A stretch of 64,000 nucleotides of DNA from Anas platyrhynchos (GCF_047663525.1 NC_092606.1:3842501-3906500); one strand, 5' to 3'; shown: positions 21,432-34,500, counted from the first letter of the stretch. Translations and numbers: made by a program. The notes: generated by a model from the sequence alone, not told the origin.

Positions 21432-23915
21432 AGGACCCGGGGCCCCCTGCGGCCACCTCGGGCTGGGGGACAGCAGGCGGGGGGCGGCTGCTGCACGGCC
21501 GCTGCTGGGGGAGCTCGGGGTGGTGCTTGGCAAACTGAGGCCCGGCAGCACAACGCGGCCCTCCCCAGCCACCCGCCCGCCCTTGGCGCTGGGGAGCGGC
21601 TGCGTGGAACGATTCCTGTCCCGTTTCCCGGTGGCCGCCTCGCACGGGCCCTGTGAGGGAGGCGAATCCCCCGCGGCTGCGTCTCGGCCGCTCCCATCGC
21701 GGGGTCGGGGTGGGTCGGGGCAGCGCCGTCCCCCTGCGCTGTAACTGTCCCGCTGCCGTGTTTGGGCCATACAGAAATACGTAATTAATAATCACTGCGT
21801 GGATTCCTGCAGCATCTTCCATCCGAGTGCTCCAAAGCTCTTCACAAACACTCATTAATTAAGACTCATAAACTGCATTAAAGGTGTACGGGGATCTCCT
21901 TGGGACTGAGACGAAGCCATCTCAGGGGCACTGTGTTGCAGCTGATTAACACCCTACAGCAAATCCATTCCCTCTTTTAATATTATTTTTGCTAACTGAT
22001 GCTCTTTGATACCTTTTTGTACACGTGCCCAGAGGCTGGTTTGAGGAAGTCTTTTTTTGCATAATGAGCTGAATTATTTAATTGGCACATAGCCTAAAGA
22101 GGTTGATAAACTAAAATATTCAAAAGGTGTGTAAATTCAAAAGAACGGGCTAAATCACATAGGGAACATTAAACTAACATCTGTCAAAAAAAATCTTTGC
22201 ACCCAGACCTCTACAAACATGTATAACAACCTGCAGTACAACGGCAGCCCTGATACAGCCCGGCTGATCCCCCAGTACGCTGCACACAGCCTCCTGTCTG
22301 TGTGGTGCTGTGAGGTTAAGGGGTCGAGCTTTACAGAGCAGGCTGTAGGTTTCAGTGTGTGTGTGCTGGGGTTGGAGCAGAACACGGTACTGCAGAACCC
22401 TGGTCTCACATACTGGCTGAGCTGCCATCGGTGGTAAATTTCCCATGGAAGTCTGAGCCTTTTTTGACCTTATGTACACGTCTTCTACCGCCAAGCCCAA
22501 ACATCACAACCAGCATAGCTCCTCTGGCTGAGCAGTGGGAGAAGGAGGCAAGTTTTCTACAAAGCAGGTTTGTTTGGCTGTGTGTGTCTGCATCAATTAG
22601 CCCAGACCCTTTCATGCTGGGACACGCAGTCTCAGGAGGATGCACTGCCAGCTGTGAAGTGGCGATTGCTACCATCGATAAGGCGAGGCTGTCAGAAACC
22701 TGGCCAGCTGGCAATGTGATTTTTGGTGGGTAAATGGAAGGTATCCCTCATCACACTCAAAGAGAAAGACCTTCTATTTTGCAATTAATTTTCAAGCAGC
22801 AGCTCCTTTTCCAAAAAAACTAATCCAAAATCTGTCAAAGGCTTTGGGATAATTCAATTATCTTTGTATGAGATAATTGATGAAACCTCCAGCTACAAGT
22901 ATTTTTGGCACAAGTTATGTTTGCTGGACTGAAATTATCTCCCCCTTTTGGGAAAATGCAGAAGGGCTGAAGCTCCAATCCACAGCTCATCACAGCCTCA
23001 GACCGTAGAGATCTGAACTGGAAGCATGAAAAGATCAGGTTCTGGAGTTTTTAACAGATTTTAACAGAACGTGACAGTTTAATTAACTGAGTAATCAGTT
23101 GAAATACGACTTCAGGAGACATAGGTTGGCTGACATCAGAGAAACTGGAGGACACCTTCCTAAATTCAGGTACTCAAAGAAAAAATGCTTCATTGCTTGG
23201 TGATTTTCCCCTCTCCATAGATAGAAAAATAAGCAGACTTGGAAAATATTTAAATGGGATGCACTTGTTGGGACAGAATTAATAAATCAGAACAAGACTT
23301 TTCTGATAGCTTGGCGTCTTTGACTCACAGATAATTAATCACAGGGAACTGCTCTGCTCCATTGCAGCATTCAAAAAACCACAAATGTACAAATCATGTT
23401 AGAGACTTTCTGGTGCTCACATCTTTGGGACAGAACAGTCTGTTCGTTTATTTACACATGTTTACGTGGCATTGGATTCTATCTCATACGTAGACTTCTC
23501 ACTACTTTGGGAATACAGTAACAAAAATGTATATCAATACGGGGTTTAACAGCCTAGATCTTATTCTGCGGTCAATAATAATGCCCAAATTTTTAAGGAG
23601 TCAAAGATGCCTTTACAGCAACATAGTACAAGCTTTAAAATCACATAGTCTAAATATTGCCATTAGTATTGTTAAAATTGTTAATTCAAATTAATTAGAT
23701 ATCTTAGATGAATTTGCAAAATACGCAATACAAATATTAATCACTAAGAATCCAGGAATTAATGGTGAGGGAGAGTGGGAAAGATGCCACACTCACATAT
23801 AACGGTGAACAACAGGACTCTGTAAAAGCTGCAAAATCGAGAAGACACAACTGATACAATTACCGTAGGGGTGCTCCAAAACTGCAATCACAGCAGCTTC
23901 AGTTACAGTCTTGTC

Positions 23916-23952
23916 TTTTTCTTTTTTTCTTTTTTTTCTTTTTTTTTTTTTT
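23916..23952. repeat. T-rich low-complexity tract
   Basis: Nearly pure T interrupted by single C residues, ending in a 14-nt T run. Confidence 0.9.
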
Positions 23953-25073
23953 AATGGGAAAACAAGTGGCTGCATGCACACATAAAATTCATTGCAAATT
24001 TCAGTGTGGCTGACCTCAGTCCATTAGCCTTAATGGGAATGGGAGGGTTGATGCTGCCTTCTCAGATGTGCCGACTATTTCAGAGGAGGGAATTATCCTG
24101 TATCCCAGCCAGGCAAAAATTAACAGATTTTGCTAAAACATTGCAATCCCTCCTTGTCTCCTTCCACTGAGCACATGCCCAAGGAGGAAGCCTTGCTCCT
24201 CCACACCTGGAGGTTGGGTTACCCAGAGGGGCTCTTGCACAAATAAGGGGCAAGGGGCTCCTGCCTGACTCGCAGTGGGTTTGTGGGTGGTCAGAGCCTG
24301 AGCCATGAAGTGTGATACAGCAGAGTGAAAAAAAATAAGCATCACTTACAGCAGGATGAGCTGCGTCGGTGACTTGCTGATGATCTTCTGGGCATCTGAG
24401 CTCTGGGCAAGGAGCACTGCACCAATGCAAAGAAAAGGGAAGCAGAGAAGCCCTCACATAATTTTCACAGCTTCTCCCAGGCCCAACACTGCTGCATCAG
24501 TTTGTTCCTTGAAGGTTTTGCAGGGCTTCCGTCCCACTCTGGAATTGTTCTGCTTTACTGAAGACTAACTGGATCATTCCTACCTCCAGTCTGTCTGGGC
24601 AGCATTACCATCACCTCAGATGACCTTTCTCTAATTTCAGTTTTATTTCCAAATTCGTGGCCACTTACGGTGTCATTAATACTTGGATAAAAGCAAGTGA
24701 AAAGTAAAATCTAGTTTTAAACCGCTCTCTCTGTTTTTCCATTTATGCTTTTTCCCCTTTGGTTTTCCTAAATGCCTCAAAGAGAACGAGAAGTGCTGAA
24801 GTACATAACAGTAGTCGGGAACATCTGCAAACCTGGGATACGAGGACAAGAAGACTTGGTGTGATTTTTGCTCTTTCTAAACTTTCCTAAAAGTTAAAGG
24901 ACGCACGTTTTTAAACTCAAGGACAAGACGTTCGCGGGCTGGAGGCCGGTCCCCTGCTCGCCCGCAGTCCCGGTGCACAGCGGCAGAGGGAGCCAAGCCC
25001 CCGCCTGCTGCTCACTGCTCGCTGCCCCCAGCGCAGTCCCGGTAGCAACGAACCCAGAGCGGCAGGGAAAGCT

Positions 25074-25075
<2 letters not shown>

Positions 25076-25114
<39 letters not shown>
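25076..25114. repeat. (T)39 tract
   Basis: Uninterrupted run of 39 T about 1 kb upstream of the LHFPL-like start codon. Length may be affected by polymerase slippage during sequencing. It could be the A tail of a retroposed element on the minus strand, but no element body is recognised beside it. Confidence 0.95.
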
Positions 25115-25966
25115 CCGTCCATAAAAAAAATGCCCCAGCATCCTTACCTCTGTTTCAACCGTATGGGCAATAGCTGCCCGAAGCCCACCGGAGGCAGGAT
25201 AAATAATTTGGTGCCTGGTGCCGCATTTATACAGGCTCTGCCTCCCCGTGCTGCCGTTTGGGACCGTGGGCACGGCTGGGAGAGAGCCGAGCTGCTGGGA
25301 CCGGTAAAAGGCAGCGACATCAGCGGGACGCGGGCACAAGCCGGTCACTTGGCGACCGGGGCAGAGCAGGAATAAGACCTGGCTGACCCACCAAGTTTCC
25401 GAGCGACCGCTAAAAAAGCTCAGCAGCGCCGGGCGGCGCAGCTTTTTCGTTTAAAGTAAGCCCAAATTCCCGGGCAAACATTCTGCGTCGCTTTTCAGGC
25501 GGCGTTTCCGACTAGAACGGGGAAACCTAAACCTAGACGATTAAAGGGTAAAATTAACATCGGTCGAGCGATCGGACCCTTAATTAAGAGGTGTCCAGAG
25601 GCGGACACCGACGGCACCTGGGGCGCCTCTCCCCCAGCCTCTGCGCTCCGGGTGCCCGCCCGGTGCGGGCGGTGCTGCCCCCCCCGAACCGTGCAGGGCG
25701 GCAGAGCGGGGAACCCCTGCCCGGGGAACCCCTGCCCGGCTCCAAACCGCAGCGCTTTGGGGCGCCGCTCTCCGCCCCCCCCCCGTGTGCGTGTTTGCTG
25801 TGAGACCCCCCCGCTGCCGCCCGCCGCCGAGCAGCTCCCTGCGGCCACAGCCGGGCGGGGAGCCCCAAAATCGTGCGCGCAGGTGGGGGGGGGGCCCGCT
25901 GCCCCCTGCCCCCCCGGGGCTCCCCCGCCCCACCCCGCCCGGTCTCAGCCGCGCCCCGCGGAGGAA

Positions 25967-25982
25967 GGGGGGGGGGGGGGGG
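25967..25982 (+). repeat. (G)16 run
   Basis: Sixteen consecutive G in the CpG island, able to form a G-quadruplex in DNA and, if transcribed, in the leader RNA. Exact length is prone to sequencing error. Confidence 0.9.
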
Positions 25983-25984
25983 CG

Positions 25985-26039
25985 GCGCGCAGGCAGCGCG
26001 CAGGCAGCGCGCAAGGAGCGCGCAAGGGGCGCGGGCAGC
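25985..26039 (+). repeat. 11-bp GCGCGC-rich tandem repeat, five copies
   Basis: Units at 25985, 25996, 26007, 26018 and 26029: GCGCGCAGGCA twice exactly, then GCGCGCAAGGA, GCGCGCAAGGG and a diverged GCGCGGGCAGC. It sits about 125 bp before the LHFPL-like start codon, directly after the G run. Confidence 0.95.
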
Positions 26040-26162
26040 GCTGCCGGCCCCGCGCCCGGCCGCGGCGGCTGCGCTGCGGCGCCGCCGATGCTGTCGGTGC
26101 CGGTGGCGGTGCCGGTGGCGGGGGCGGCGCGGGGCGCGGGCTCCCTGCCCCGCCGGCGCACC

Positions 26163-26375
26163 ATGTGCAGCGGCGTCGGCTGCTTCTGGGCGCTGCTCTC
26201 CGCCGGCCTCTTGGCCGCCTGCGCCTCCGCCTTCCTCTCCCCGGCCTGGCTGCTGCCGCCCGGCCGAGCCGCCGCCGGTTTCGGCTTGCTGTGGCGCTGC
26301 GCCGGGCCGCCCCGCGGCTGCCACGGCTCCGCCGGTCCCGGCGGCTTCGGAGACATCCCCTCCGGCTCCTGGCAG
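26163..26375 (+). CDS. LHFPL-like coding exon 1
   Basis: 213 nt, phase 0 exit at a GTGAGC donor (26376). The start ATG at 26163 has A at -3 (CGCACCATG) and gives the MC beginning shared with LHFPL2. An in-frame ATG 75 nt upstream (26088) would add 25 residues but has C at -3 and no family counterpart. Confidence 0.83.
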
Positions 26376-29300
26376 GTGAGCGCCTCCGGCCCGCCGCGCC
26401 CCCCGCGACCTCCCCCGGGCTCCCCGGTGTCCCCCCGCCACCTCTCCGGCATCCCCCCGTCCCTCCCTGGGCTCTCCGGCATCCTCCCAGCACCTCCCCG
26501 ACATCCCTCCACCCAGTCCCGAGCTCTCCGGCATCCCCTCCACCATCCCTCCTGCATCCCCGCGGACCTGCCCCAGGCTCTCCGGTATTTCTCTGCCCTC
26601 CTCCTCGCCTCCCTGAGCCTCCCCTGTCATCTCCCGTTCGGATCCAGGCTGCCCAGCATCCCCTCATCCTGTCCGCCGGACCCGCCCCAGCATCTCTGTC
26701 CTGCCCCGAGCATCCCCGGCATCCCCCGTGCTTCCCCTGAGCATCCCCGGCATCCCCCCAACGCTGCTCTCAAGCATCCCATCCATCCCCTGCATCCCCC
26801 CAGTCCTGCCCCTCAGCACTCCCCCAGCACCTCCCAGGTGTCCTGCGGACCCCGCGGTGCTGCTTCCCTCTGGGGCTTCCTGGTCACGCTTGGCGTGCCG
26901 CATGGGAACCTCCTGGGTACCTTCTTCGTGCAGGTGTGGCAGGTAATGCAGCCCGAGTGCTGCTGCGCTGCCCATCCTGGCCGTGGCCCCAGTGGTGCCA
27001 TGGGTCTGACCCTGCTGCCTGCCCCATCAGGGCTCCTGGCTGTGCCTAGCTGCCTGGACCCCAAACCTTCCTGACCTGCCTGGGCGAGCTGCTGCGTAAT
27101 GTGTGGGATGGAGTCGGGGCTCAGACAGGTCAGGTTTGGTGCTCCCCAGTGGGGCTTTGAGCATCGCGTGCCAGCTGAGTTTGCTAAGTGTAAAGGGAAC
27201 AGGGAGGTGGCCAAAACTGCTGCCTCTGGGACACGCGGCTCCGGAGACCGAGCCTGGATGTGGGGACTGCTGCCGTTCCCCACCTGGCCAGCCCCAGGTG
27301 ATGCCCTTGCCAGGTTTTGGGAGGAGGAGGCCAAGGCCGCCCTGCTTGCCCTCATCAGCCACAGGGCCCAGGGGTTGCTGCGGTGTCCTGGCGTGACAAA
27401 GGCTGCCTGTCCGTGGTGGGTGTGCACTGGGACCACGCAGCACACAAAGCCTGGCCCTGGTGCCTGCTGGCTGCTTGCCCTTGCCCCTTCTTCCTCCTCT
27501 CCTTTTTTTTTTTTCTTTTACTTTTAGCTTCTTACCCTGAGGTTTTATGATTTTGCTGCTGCTGCTGCCCAAAATGCACGAGCTTTGATTTGCTCCAGGT
27601 TGCTATGCTGCAGAAATCCCAACATGGGGGCTAAATCCCAGCGAGGTCGTGGCTGCGCCCAGCACAATGGGTGTCAGTAGTTGGATTTCTCAGCCTGTCG
27701 TGGAGCTGCGCTGCTCGCTCTCCAAGGATGCCAGGTCCGTGTGCGATTGCTTAAATCCTGTCACGGTCCTTAAAACTGTCATTAAAGACAAATATTGTGA
27801 ATTGCAAAGAAAAGAACCGGCTGCTTAAAATCCTTCCTATTTATATAAAAACATGCAAAAATGCTGTCGTTTCCATAAGTTGGCCTTTGTTCAGATGTTT
27901 TTGCAAATGTAATTCAGATAAACACTTCCAAGCAATAACAAACTTTCAAGATAAGAATGAAGCTCGGCAGTGACTCATTTGAACAAGCTTCAGCTACAAA
28001 CAGCCTCAGCCATCTAATAGCCTCTGAAAAGCCTCTAGATCCAGAATATCATGTAATGCAAAGCCTCTGAGCTCCCGAGGTTGGGCTGTGGTTAGGATGA
28101 ACAATGTCACGGTATTGTGTGGGGTTTACAGGGGATTTTGGTGACACATCTTTGTTACCTTAATTAATACCAACCAAATAATTGATGAACAACAAACAGT
28201 GCAGTCTGTTTCAGGGAAAAGCGCTCCCCTACCAGCTTTCTGCCATGGCAAGGATGCAAATACCTGTTGTGATGATTATTCGATGGTGTACGATGTAATA
28301 AAACACCCGTGGCAGCTTTCCTAAGGCAAGCTACAGCTTTGGCTCCCTTGCCTGAGCAGCCTCCTGCACCTGCATGAGTTGGTGCTCAGCACGGGGGGAG
28401 CTGAGCACTGTGAGCCCTGCCCAAGTTCAAGCAGGAGATTCTCCTTTTTGGAGAGATGGGGGAGGTCACGAACTGAGGAAACTGTGGTTCTTTTTTCTTT
28501 GCTTTCAGAACATGTGACATTCATTTCCAATCTTTCAAGCAATCTTGTGGGTGGCTCCTTTAAATGAAAGCCAAGATCCTAACGTGGAGGAGAATCTAGG
28601 AGCTTTTGATAGCAGCCACCAGCCTTTTGATGAAGGGTTTGAAGCTGTGGCTGTGGGGAGTGAAGCAAGCAAAAGCTGACACAGGGCTCAGGAGCTCTTC
28701 TAGTGTGGAGCTGGTGGCACACCTGGGGAGGATGCTGAGAGCACACCTGGGGGGGACGCCCACCTGCAGAGCACAGGGGTGGGAGCAGCCGCAGCCAGGA
28801 TGTCCAGTCCCCGGGGATGAGATTCTTTTTGTTTCCTGAAACGTGCGCGGTTACCATGTGTCAAATCATCCCCTGCTCAAATGTGCTGATTCGATGAAGG
28901 GGTGGGGAGCATTCAGCCCAGCGAATGATCGTTAATGCCAGTTTTGTGTTTGCACTTGGGGGATTATGTTAATCATGCTACAAATGATTCTTTGAATCAT
29001 GTCTAGAGGTTAATTAACATGCCTTTTTTCTCTTAAGAGGGCCTTCATGTCTGCTTAGAGTTGCTGGCTTTTTTCTGCTTCCTTTCGTAATTACTTTGCA
29101 GCTTTCTAATATCATGGGTACCTTTAATTTAACCCTCTTGGTGCTCAGGCTTTGCACTGTGCTCAGCATCACCGGTACCCAGTGATGTGGCTGACACTCG
29201 GGCAGCTCACACAGGATGAGACCTTGCAGGGGCAGATGGAAACTGGGCATGGGCTGGTGGGTGCCAGGTGAGGAGAGAGGATGGTGACACTGCCCAGGGG

Positions 29301-31526
29301 CCAACGCTGATTTATGAGCAAGGCCCTTACATGGACAGTTGATGGCAAGGTGGATCTATCATGGGAGGATCTGGAGCTGCCAGGGCATCCTGAGGGGTGC
29401 AGGCACCGTAAGGAAACAAGATTGCTCTTGGGAGCCCAACTGCTAGAGATGGGAGAAACAGGCAAGCTTTGGAGCTCTGCGCTGCTTCATTGCATCTCAC
29501 TGTTTCTTTTTTTGGTGCCAGATCCCTGTCTGCCTATGTGAGCGTGCAAAATAGTGCTTTATGCTGAGCTAATTTATTTTCTCTTTCAGTGGGAACATTT
29601 GGCTCATGGGTTCGTATGTCAGTGCTGCACTTCAGAAGCTAGTGCTGCTTCATTTCAAAATTCTATTTTTATTTTTCAGATAGTCTCCAATTATTTTCAG
29701 GCTTTGCCAAGCACATAATCTAAAATAACAGAAGCTGATCAGCCCATGATGTTCAGGTTGAAAACACATTGACCATTTGCTTATGAAGCCAGCAAGTAAC
29801 CTGCTGGAGCACAGCACAAAATAACCCACCTAGGATGAGGGTGAAGGCTTTGCCCAGCCCCATGAGGCACCTGGGTTGGTCTGTCCTGGGTTGTTGTCCA
29901 TAGCAGGGATTGAAAAGATCCATCGAAGCCTAGAGAAAAGGCGTAGCACACATGCTTACCCTTGTATTAAAAGATGCTGAAAGGTTTCATACACCTCCAC
30001 TGCCAGTTTCTTGTGGTTGTTTTGTTGTCAGTTTCTTGTTCAGTTCAGCCACTGGGTTCCCAATGTGACCTTAGGTTTGTTCGTGGGGGTCAGATTTGCA
30101 GAGCCGGGCAGCAGCCCTATTCCCAGTTAAAAAGCATGTGGCGTGTCCCTATGCATGGGAAAGAAAGGATTTTAGAAAATCCATTGCTCCTCTGTTAGCA
30201 CAGGCTCTGGCACAAGGAGGAGCTGAGCATCTTGGGTGTGCCTGGGTTGCCATTCCTGGGCAGAGCCTGCTGTTCCTCCGAGGGCCATGTATGAGGCTGG
30301 CGTGTTAATTTGGGGTTATCAGGAAATCAACTTTTAGCTCCGCATCAAAGACCTTCCCGAGAGAACAGATTCTTCCTGGCCTACCCCTATCAGATAGTTT
30401 GATTTTTAATTGCATTTACACAGCCTTGGCATAAAGCATAAGTGCTCAGCAGGTCTTGAAATCACCATCTTCCATTTTCCTCTTCATGCGTGTTACTTTG
30501 CAGTAGACTTTATTTCCTTTTGTTAGCCACCCAGAGCTTTTTGACCTATGTTAATATAACATAAAATTCCCAGATGATAGCCAGGACTTACCAGCCAGGG
30601 AGCTGCTCACCAGTAAGCAGGGCTGAAATGCCTCCCCAGCTGCTGAGTCCAGACCAGCTCATGGGTGGGCCACGGAAGGTCAAGTTGACTGAAAATACAC
30701 GCAGCCTGCTCTAGGGATTATTTCTAACAGCTCCAGTCTCGACAGGAGGCAGAAGCTGCTTTGCTTACACAAAGGCACTGAAAGGTGGGTATTAGCTGCA
30801 ACATCGCTGCTTGTGGCTGAGCAGCAGCCAGGGCTTAGCTGAGAAGCGGCTGCTTGTGATGGTGATAACCTGCTTGTGCTGAGTCACTTGCCCCCAAATG
30901 CTCCGGACAAACAGAAACAGGGAGCCCTGAACCCCGCCCTGAAGGGCAGGACCTTCACCTGTGAGGATGTTTTAGGCAGAACGTTGCTCTTCTCCTTCGT
31001 GGGACCCAGAGCAGAGTCGGGTGTAAGTTGGTGGGGACACATCAGGGACATTTGATGGCATGATGTTCCCTCCATCCCCCTTGAGGCTGCAAGTTCTGCT
31101 GGCGGCTTTGTAGGGAGAAGCAGATGGGAGAGCTGGGAAACCTGGGGGGAGCTCCCCAGCCCCGGACGATGAGCCTGGCTTTGCTGTCAGTGCCAGAAAA
31201 GGGCTTATCCTGAGGAAGGATAATGACAGAGTGCGGGTGAGAAGGTCTGATCTGGTACCCGGCGACAGTGCACTGCTTGCTGCCTAATTAAAATTTCATT
31301 AAGTTGGTTCGCATCCCTTGATGGAGGTCACAGGCACACCATTGATGTGCTAATGTCTTACTTTTCCCCCTTTTTTTTTTTCTTTCACCACTATCCATCA
31401 TCCTCTTAGATAAAGCAGTGCCATTAAGAGGTGCTTTCCAGCGTCCCCAGATGCAATGGCACTGGAAGAAAGACAGCCATAATTCATCAGGCGTATTATC
31501 TGTCTCTTATTTTCTCCCTAATTAAA

Positions 31527-31560
<34 letters not shown>

Positions 31561-34500
31561 CCCTTCAATCAGTTTGGGCACTAACCTTTCTGGCATTCAT
31601 GTTGAAAACACCAATTAGCTTGAAAGTGGGAAAGTTACCTGAAAGGCCAGGACTGGCTGAGCTGTGGCTACAGGATTTTTGCTGAATTTTGTGTATGAGC
31701 AGCTAAATCTGAGCTGGTGAGGAGCACCCCCTGTGCATGCTGTGGTGCTGACAGGTCCTCATTGACCAAAACCTTCATTCAAATGGGACGAAAAGAGGAC
31801 TGAAGACTCGTTGCCTCCTCTGTGTCCCTGTGCCCCAGCACACACGTCGCAGCCAAAACCACCCCAGCTCATGGCACTCTTAGACATCAGCCACCCCCAT
31901 CAGCGTCCTGCCTGGGGCTCCACATTACTGCAGGGCTGGTTTGGGAGGTTGCACCTACTCCCATGTCCCCATCGGATGACACCAGGCACTTCCCAATGCT
32001 GCTGAGCAGGGAACAACATCTGCATGGGAGCAGGATGGGGATGGAATATCAAATAGGAAGGCGAAAGCTCTCAGATGGTGCCGAAAGGAAGGTAATTGCT
32101 GGGGAGGAGAAGATGAGGACGTGTGGGATCCTCTTCCCGGCCGCTGCTATAATGCCGACCAGATGGCGGATGTTTGTTTCTGTGACTTGTGTGGGGGAAA
32201 TACGAACAAGCTGCGAGCCTTGATCCACCCACCCCTCTGCACGCAGTGTCTCCTGCAGAGACAGATGCCTCTCTCATGCACCCAGGTGGATATTCATGGT
32301 TTTCTACCAAGATTCCCTCCTGTGCCCTTGCCCAAAGAAAAGGCACTACTATTTCAGGAACAGGGCGGCCTCACCTAGTGGGGTCTGGATGAAAAGCAGT
32401 GATTATATGGTTCAATGCAAAACTCACGGAAAATTTTGGGAAGATTGACACACCTTGTGGCCACATGGTGCAGGTATATGCACGGACCCCTTGGGCACTG
32501 GGTTGGAGAGAAGGCAGCTTTGCTGCTCCAGTGTTGCTGCTGCCCTGCAGATAGACACCAGTTTGAGTATTTGCAGCTGATCCACCCCAACCCTGTTACT
32601 TCCCCCTCCAACAGCCGGTGGTGATGGTTCCTCCTCCACCCGGAGCCCAGCCAGGGGCATCTCAGGCCCCGCAGCAGGGATGAGCCCAGCTGCCAACATC
32701 TGGAGCCACTTCCCAGTATCAGCTCCCACTGCAGCCTCCTGTGTCCTTGCCAGTACTGCTGCAAGCTCCAGACCCTGCACTCCCAGCCAGCACCTCTGTC
32801 CAGCACTGATTCATTTTAACAAGGTTAAAACTCCAGTGTCCATTTGGTTTCTGCCTCCCTAGGCACAGCGCTACCCAGTTTGACCCCAAAATATCTTCTG
32901 CACATGAATATTTAATCACACAGAGCTCTGATGGAAAGGGACTGCATGGAAAAAAAGAGAAAGGTTTGATTAAGTTTTGTCCCCTTTTACTTGCTATTGC
33001 TTTTCAAGCCAGTGTTCCCCCAGCTCATTCAGGGTTTCTCAAACCTTTTTGCCTCAACAGATAACCCCAGAAAGCCAAACAGGCTGTGACCTTCACTCTT
33101 TTTCTTTTGTCAGTTAGTCCCTGGCTTTATTTCCTAATTATTTAGTGTATTTACTTTCTGCCCCCATTTGCAAAGATGTGCAATCTGTAACCTTGTCTTC
33201 AGCCTGCTGCTCTGTGTACCATGGGTCCCATCTGGGATGGCAGCTCTCAGGGTGGTCAAGCTGCAATTAATAAATTGCATTCATAAACTAATGTGTGGCA
33301 TGGTGCGACCCAGCATGCAGGACGTGATCATGGGAGCTCTGCTCAGCTTCCATCTCAGCAGGAAAGATCCCAATGCAAGGGACAAAATGGTTTATCTCCA
33401 TTCAACCAATTACCAAGTACCACTTCCCAGCACCAGCTCACTGGATTTTTTTTTCTCCCTTTGCTCTTTTCATTTTAAGCAACAAAGATCATGGATGCCG
33501 GATTCAAAGGATGGCTTAACCGTTTTTTAAACTTTCCATTAGGGACATTAAGTGATTCTCCCCAGGGTGGTCGTTGTGTGATGTTTTAATTTTGATTTTT
33601 TGGTGAATGGAATGGTATCTTCAGCAGATTTATTGCTTAGTGAATGGCATAGCTATGGCGCGTGTCAGACCTGTAAAATATTAAAATAATGGGTAGGGGA
33701 TTGTTGTTAATCGGAATTTACTACGCTACATAAAGACAAATTTACAGTCCCACCAGGGGACTATTAATTTGTTTAGGGATAAACAATTAATCTCCCCAGG
33801 AGTGGGAGCAGAAAATCTGACATGGTTTTACATCTCCCGGCACGGCAGAGGCAGGATTGTTCACAGCCTGGGCAGCAGCAGCCACAGGGCACGAGGTCCT
33901 GCTTCTCCATGGCCAGTTTTGCAGTGGGAGCTGTGCCTTCGCATGTGATGAATGGGTTTTTTCCTGCCCCCGCCTGAGCTGATGTATAGTGATTGTTCCC
34001 CCCCATCTATTTTTGGTTTTCAGCCTTTGCATCCTGTTTCCTGCATCCTCTCCTTTCCGCTCAAGATGCAGCAGGCACAAACAGAGAGGAGAGAGGGAGG
34101 TGCTGTGCAGCTGGAGGGAGAGGCTTTTTAGCTGCCACAATTTCTTACCTTTGTTCCATGAACTTTTTCAAACTTAGGGCTTGTTATTTTCCTTAGGAAG
34201 AGGCTGCTGATCTGCAGGTGCAATTCCAGTACAGGACAGGAGCGCTTGTGTTTAATCTCCAGACAAGCTCCTGTAAAGGAAACAAACAAACAAAAAATCT
34301 GTTTTACAGGAGTGTATCCAGGGCTTTGGGAGGTAATGCCAACATGGTAGGGAAAGAAGTTTGCACCTTGTGCTTAAGCAGCTGTGTGTATTGCATAGCA
34401 GGATCATGTGGGAGCCAGGCTAGGACCAGCAGCTTGCAGCGGGGTCTCTTGCCATCTGCACTGAGACACCCTGTGCCTGCACCTTTTACCACCCATTTTG

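Larger units (their letters stand above)
20560..21760 (-). promoter_or_regulatory. AKAP10: AKAP10 CpG-island promoter
   Basis: About 1.2 kb of very GC- and CpG-rich DNA around the AKAP10 start codon. It holds a CCAAT box at 21306-21310, a GC box GGGGCGGGG at 21317-21325, a YY1-like CCGCCATGTTG at 21182-21192, and three further YY1-like boxes at 21331-21431. No TATA box is seen, as is usual for a broadly expressed gene. Initiation is probably spread across the island. Confidence 0.75.
21761..25380. other. AKAP10 to LHFPL-like gene intergenic region
   Basis: 3.6 kb between two CpG islands of divergent genes. No gene, RNA or named mobile element is supported. The sequence is AT-rich at 22.0-24.0 kb with a T-rich tract at 23916-23952, and carries a 39-nt T tract at 25076-25114. 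Frames here lack domains or splice context. Confidence 0.6.
25380..26560 (+). promoter_or_regulatory. CpG-island promoter and 5' leader of the LHFPL-like gene
   Basis: About 1.2 kb of extremely GC- and CpG-rich DNA around the first coding exon. It includes a 15-bp tandem duplication (CGGGGAACCCCTGCC twice, about 25707-25738), a 16-nt G run at 25967-25982 and an 11-bp GCGCGC-rich tandem repeat at 25985-26039. No TATA box is evident close to the start codon. The transcription start cannot be fixed. Confidence 0.7.

Noticed and set aside
20578..21855. 425-codon minus-strand open frame over the AKAP10 promoter
   Set aside because: It spans a CpG island where stop codons are rare, overlaps the true AKAP10 exon 1 in another frame, and is low-complexity Gly/Ala/Arg/Pro with no domain.
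24917..25348. 143-codon minus-strand frame crossing the T39 tract
   Set aside because: It reads through the mononucleotide run as poly-lysine and has no domain.
25584..26740. Long open frames on both strands (over 320 codons) around the LHFPL-like first exon
   Set aside because: They are products of GC-rich and C-rich repeat sequence. Composition is Pro/Ala/Arg/Gly only; the real exon is the short LHFPL frame ending at the 26376 donor.
31811..32400. Cluster of overlapping short frames
   Set aside because: Several frames on both strands with no shared coding pattern; Cys/Pro/His-rich chance translations inside the intron.
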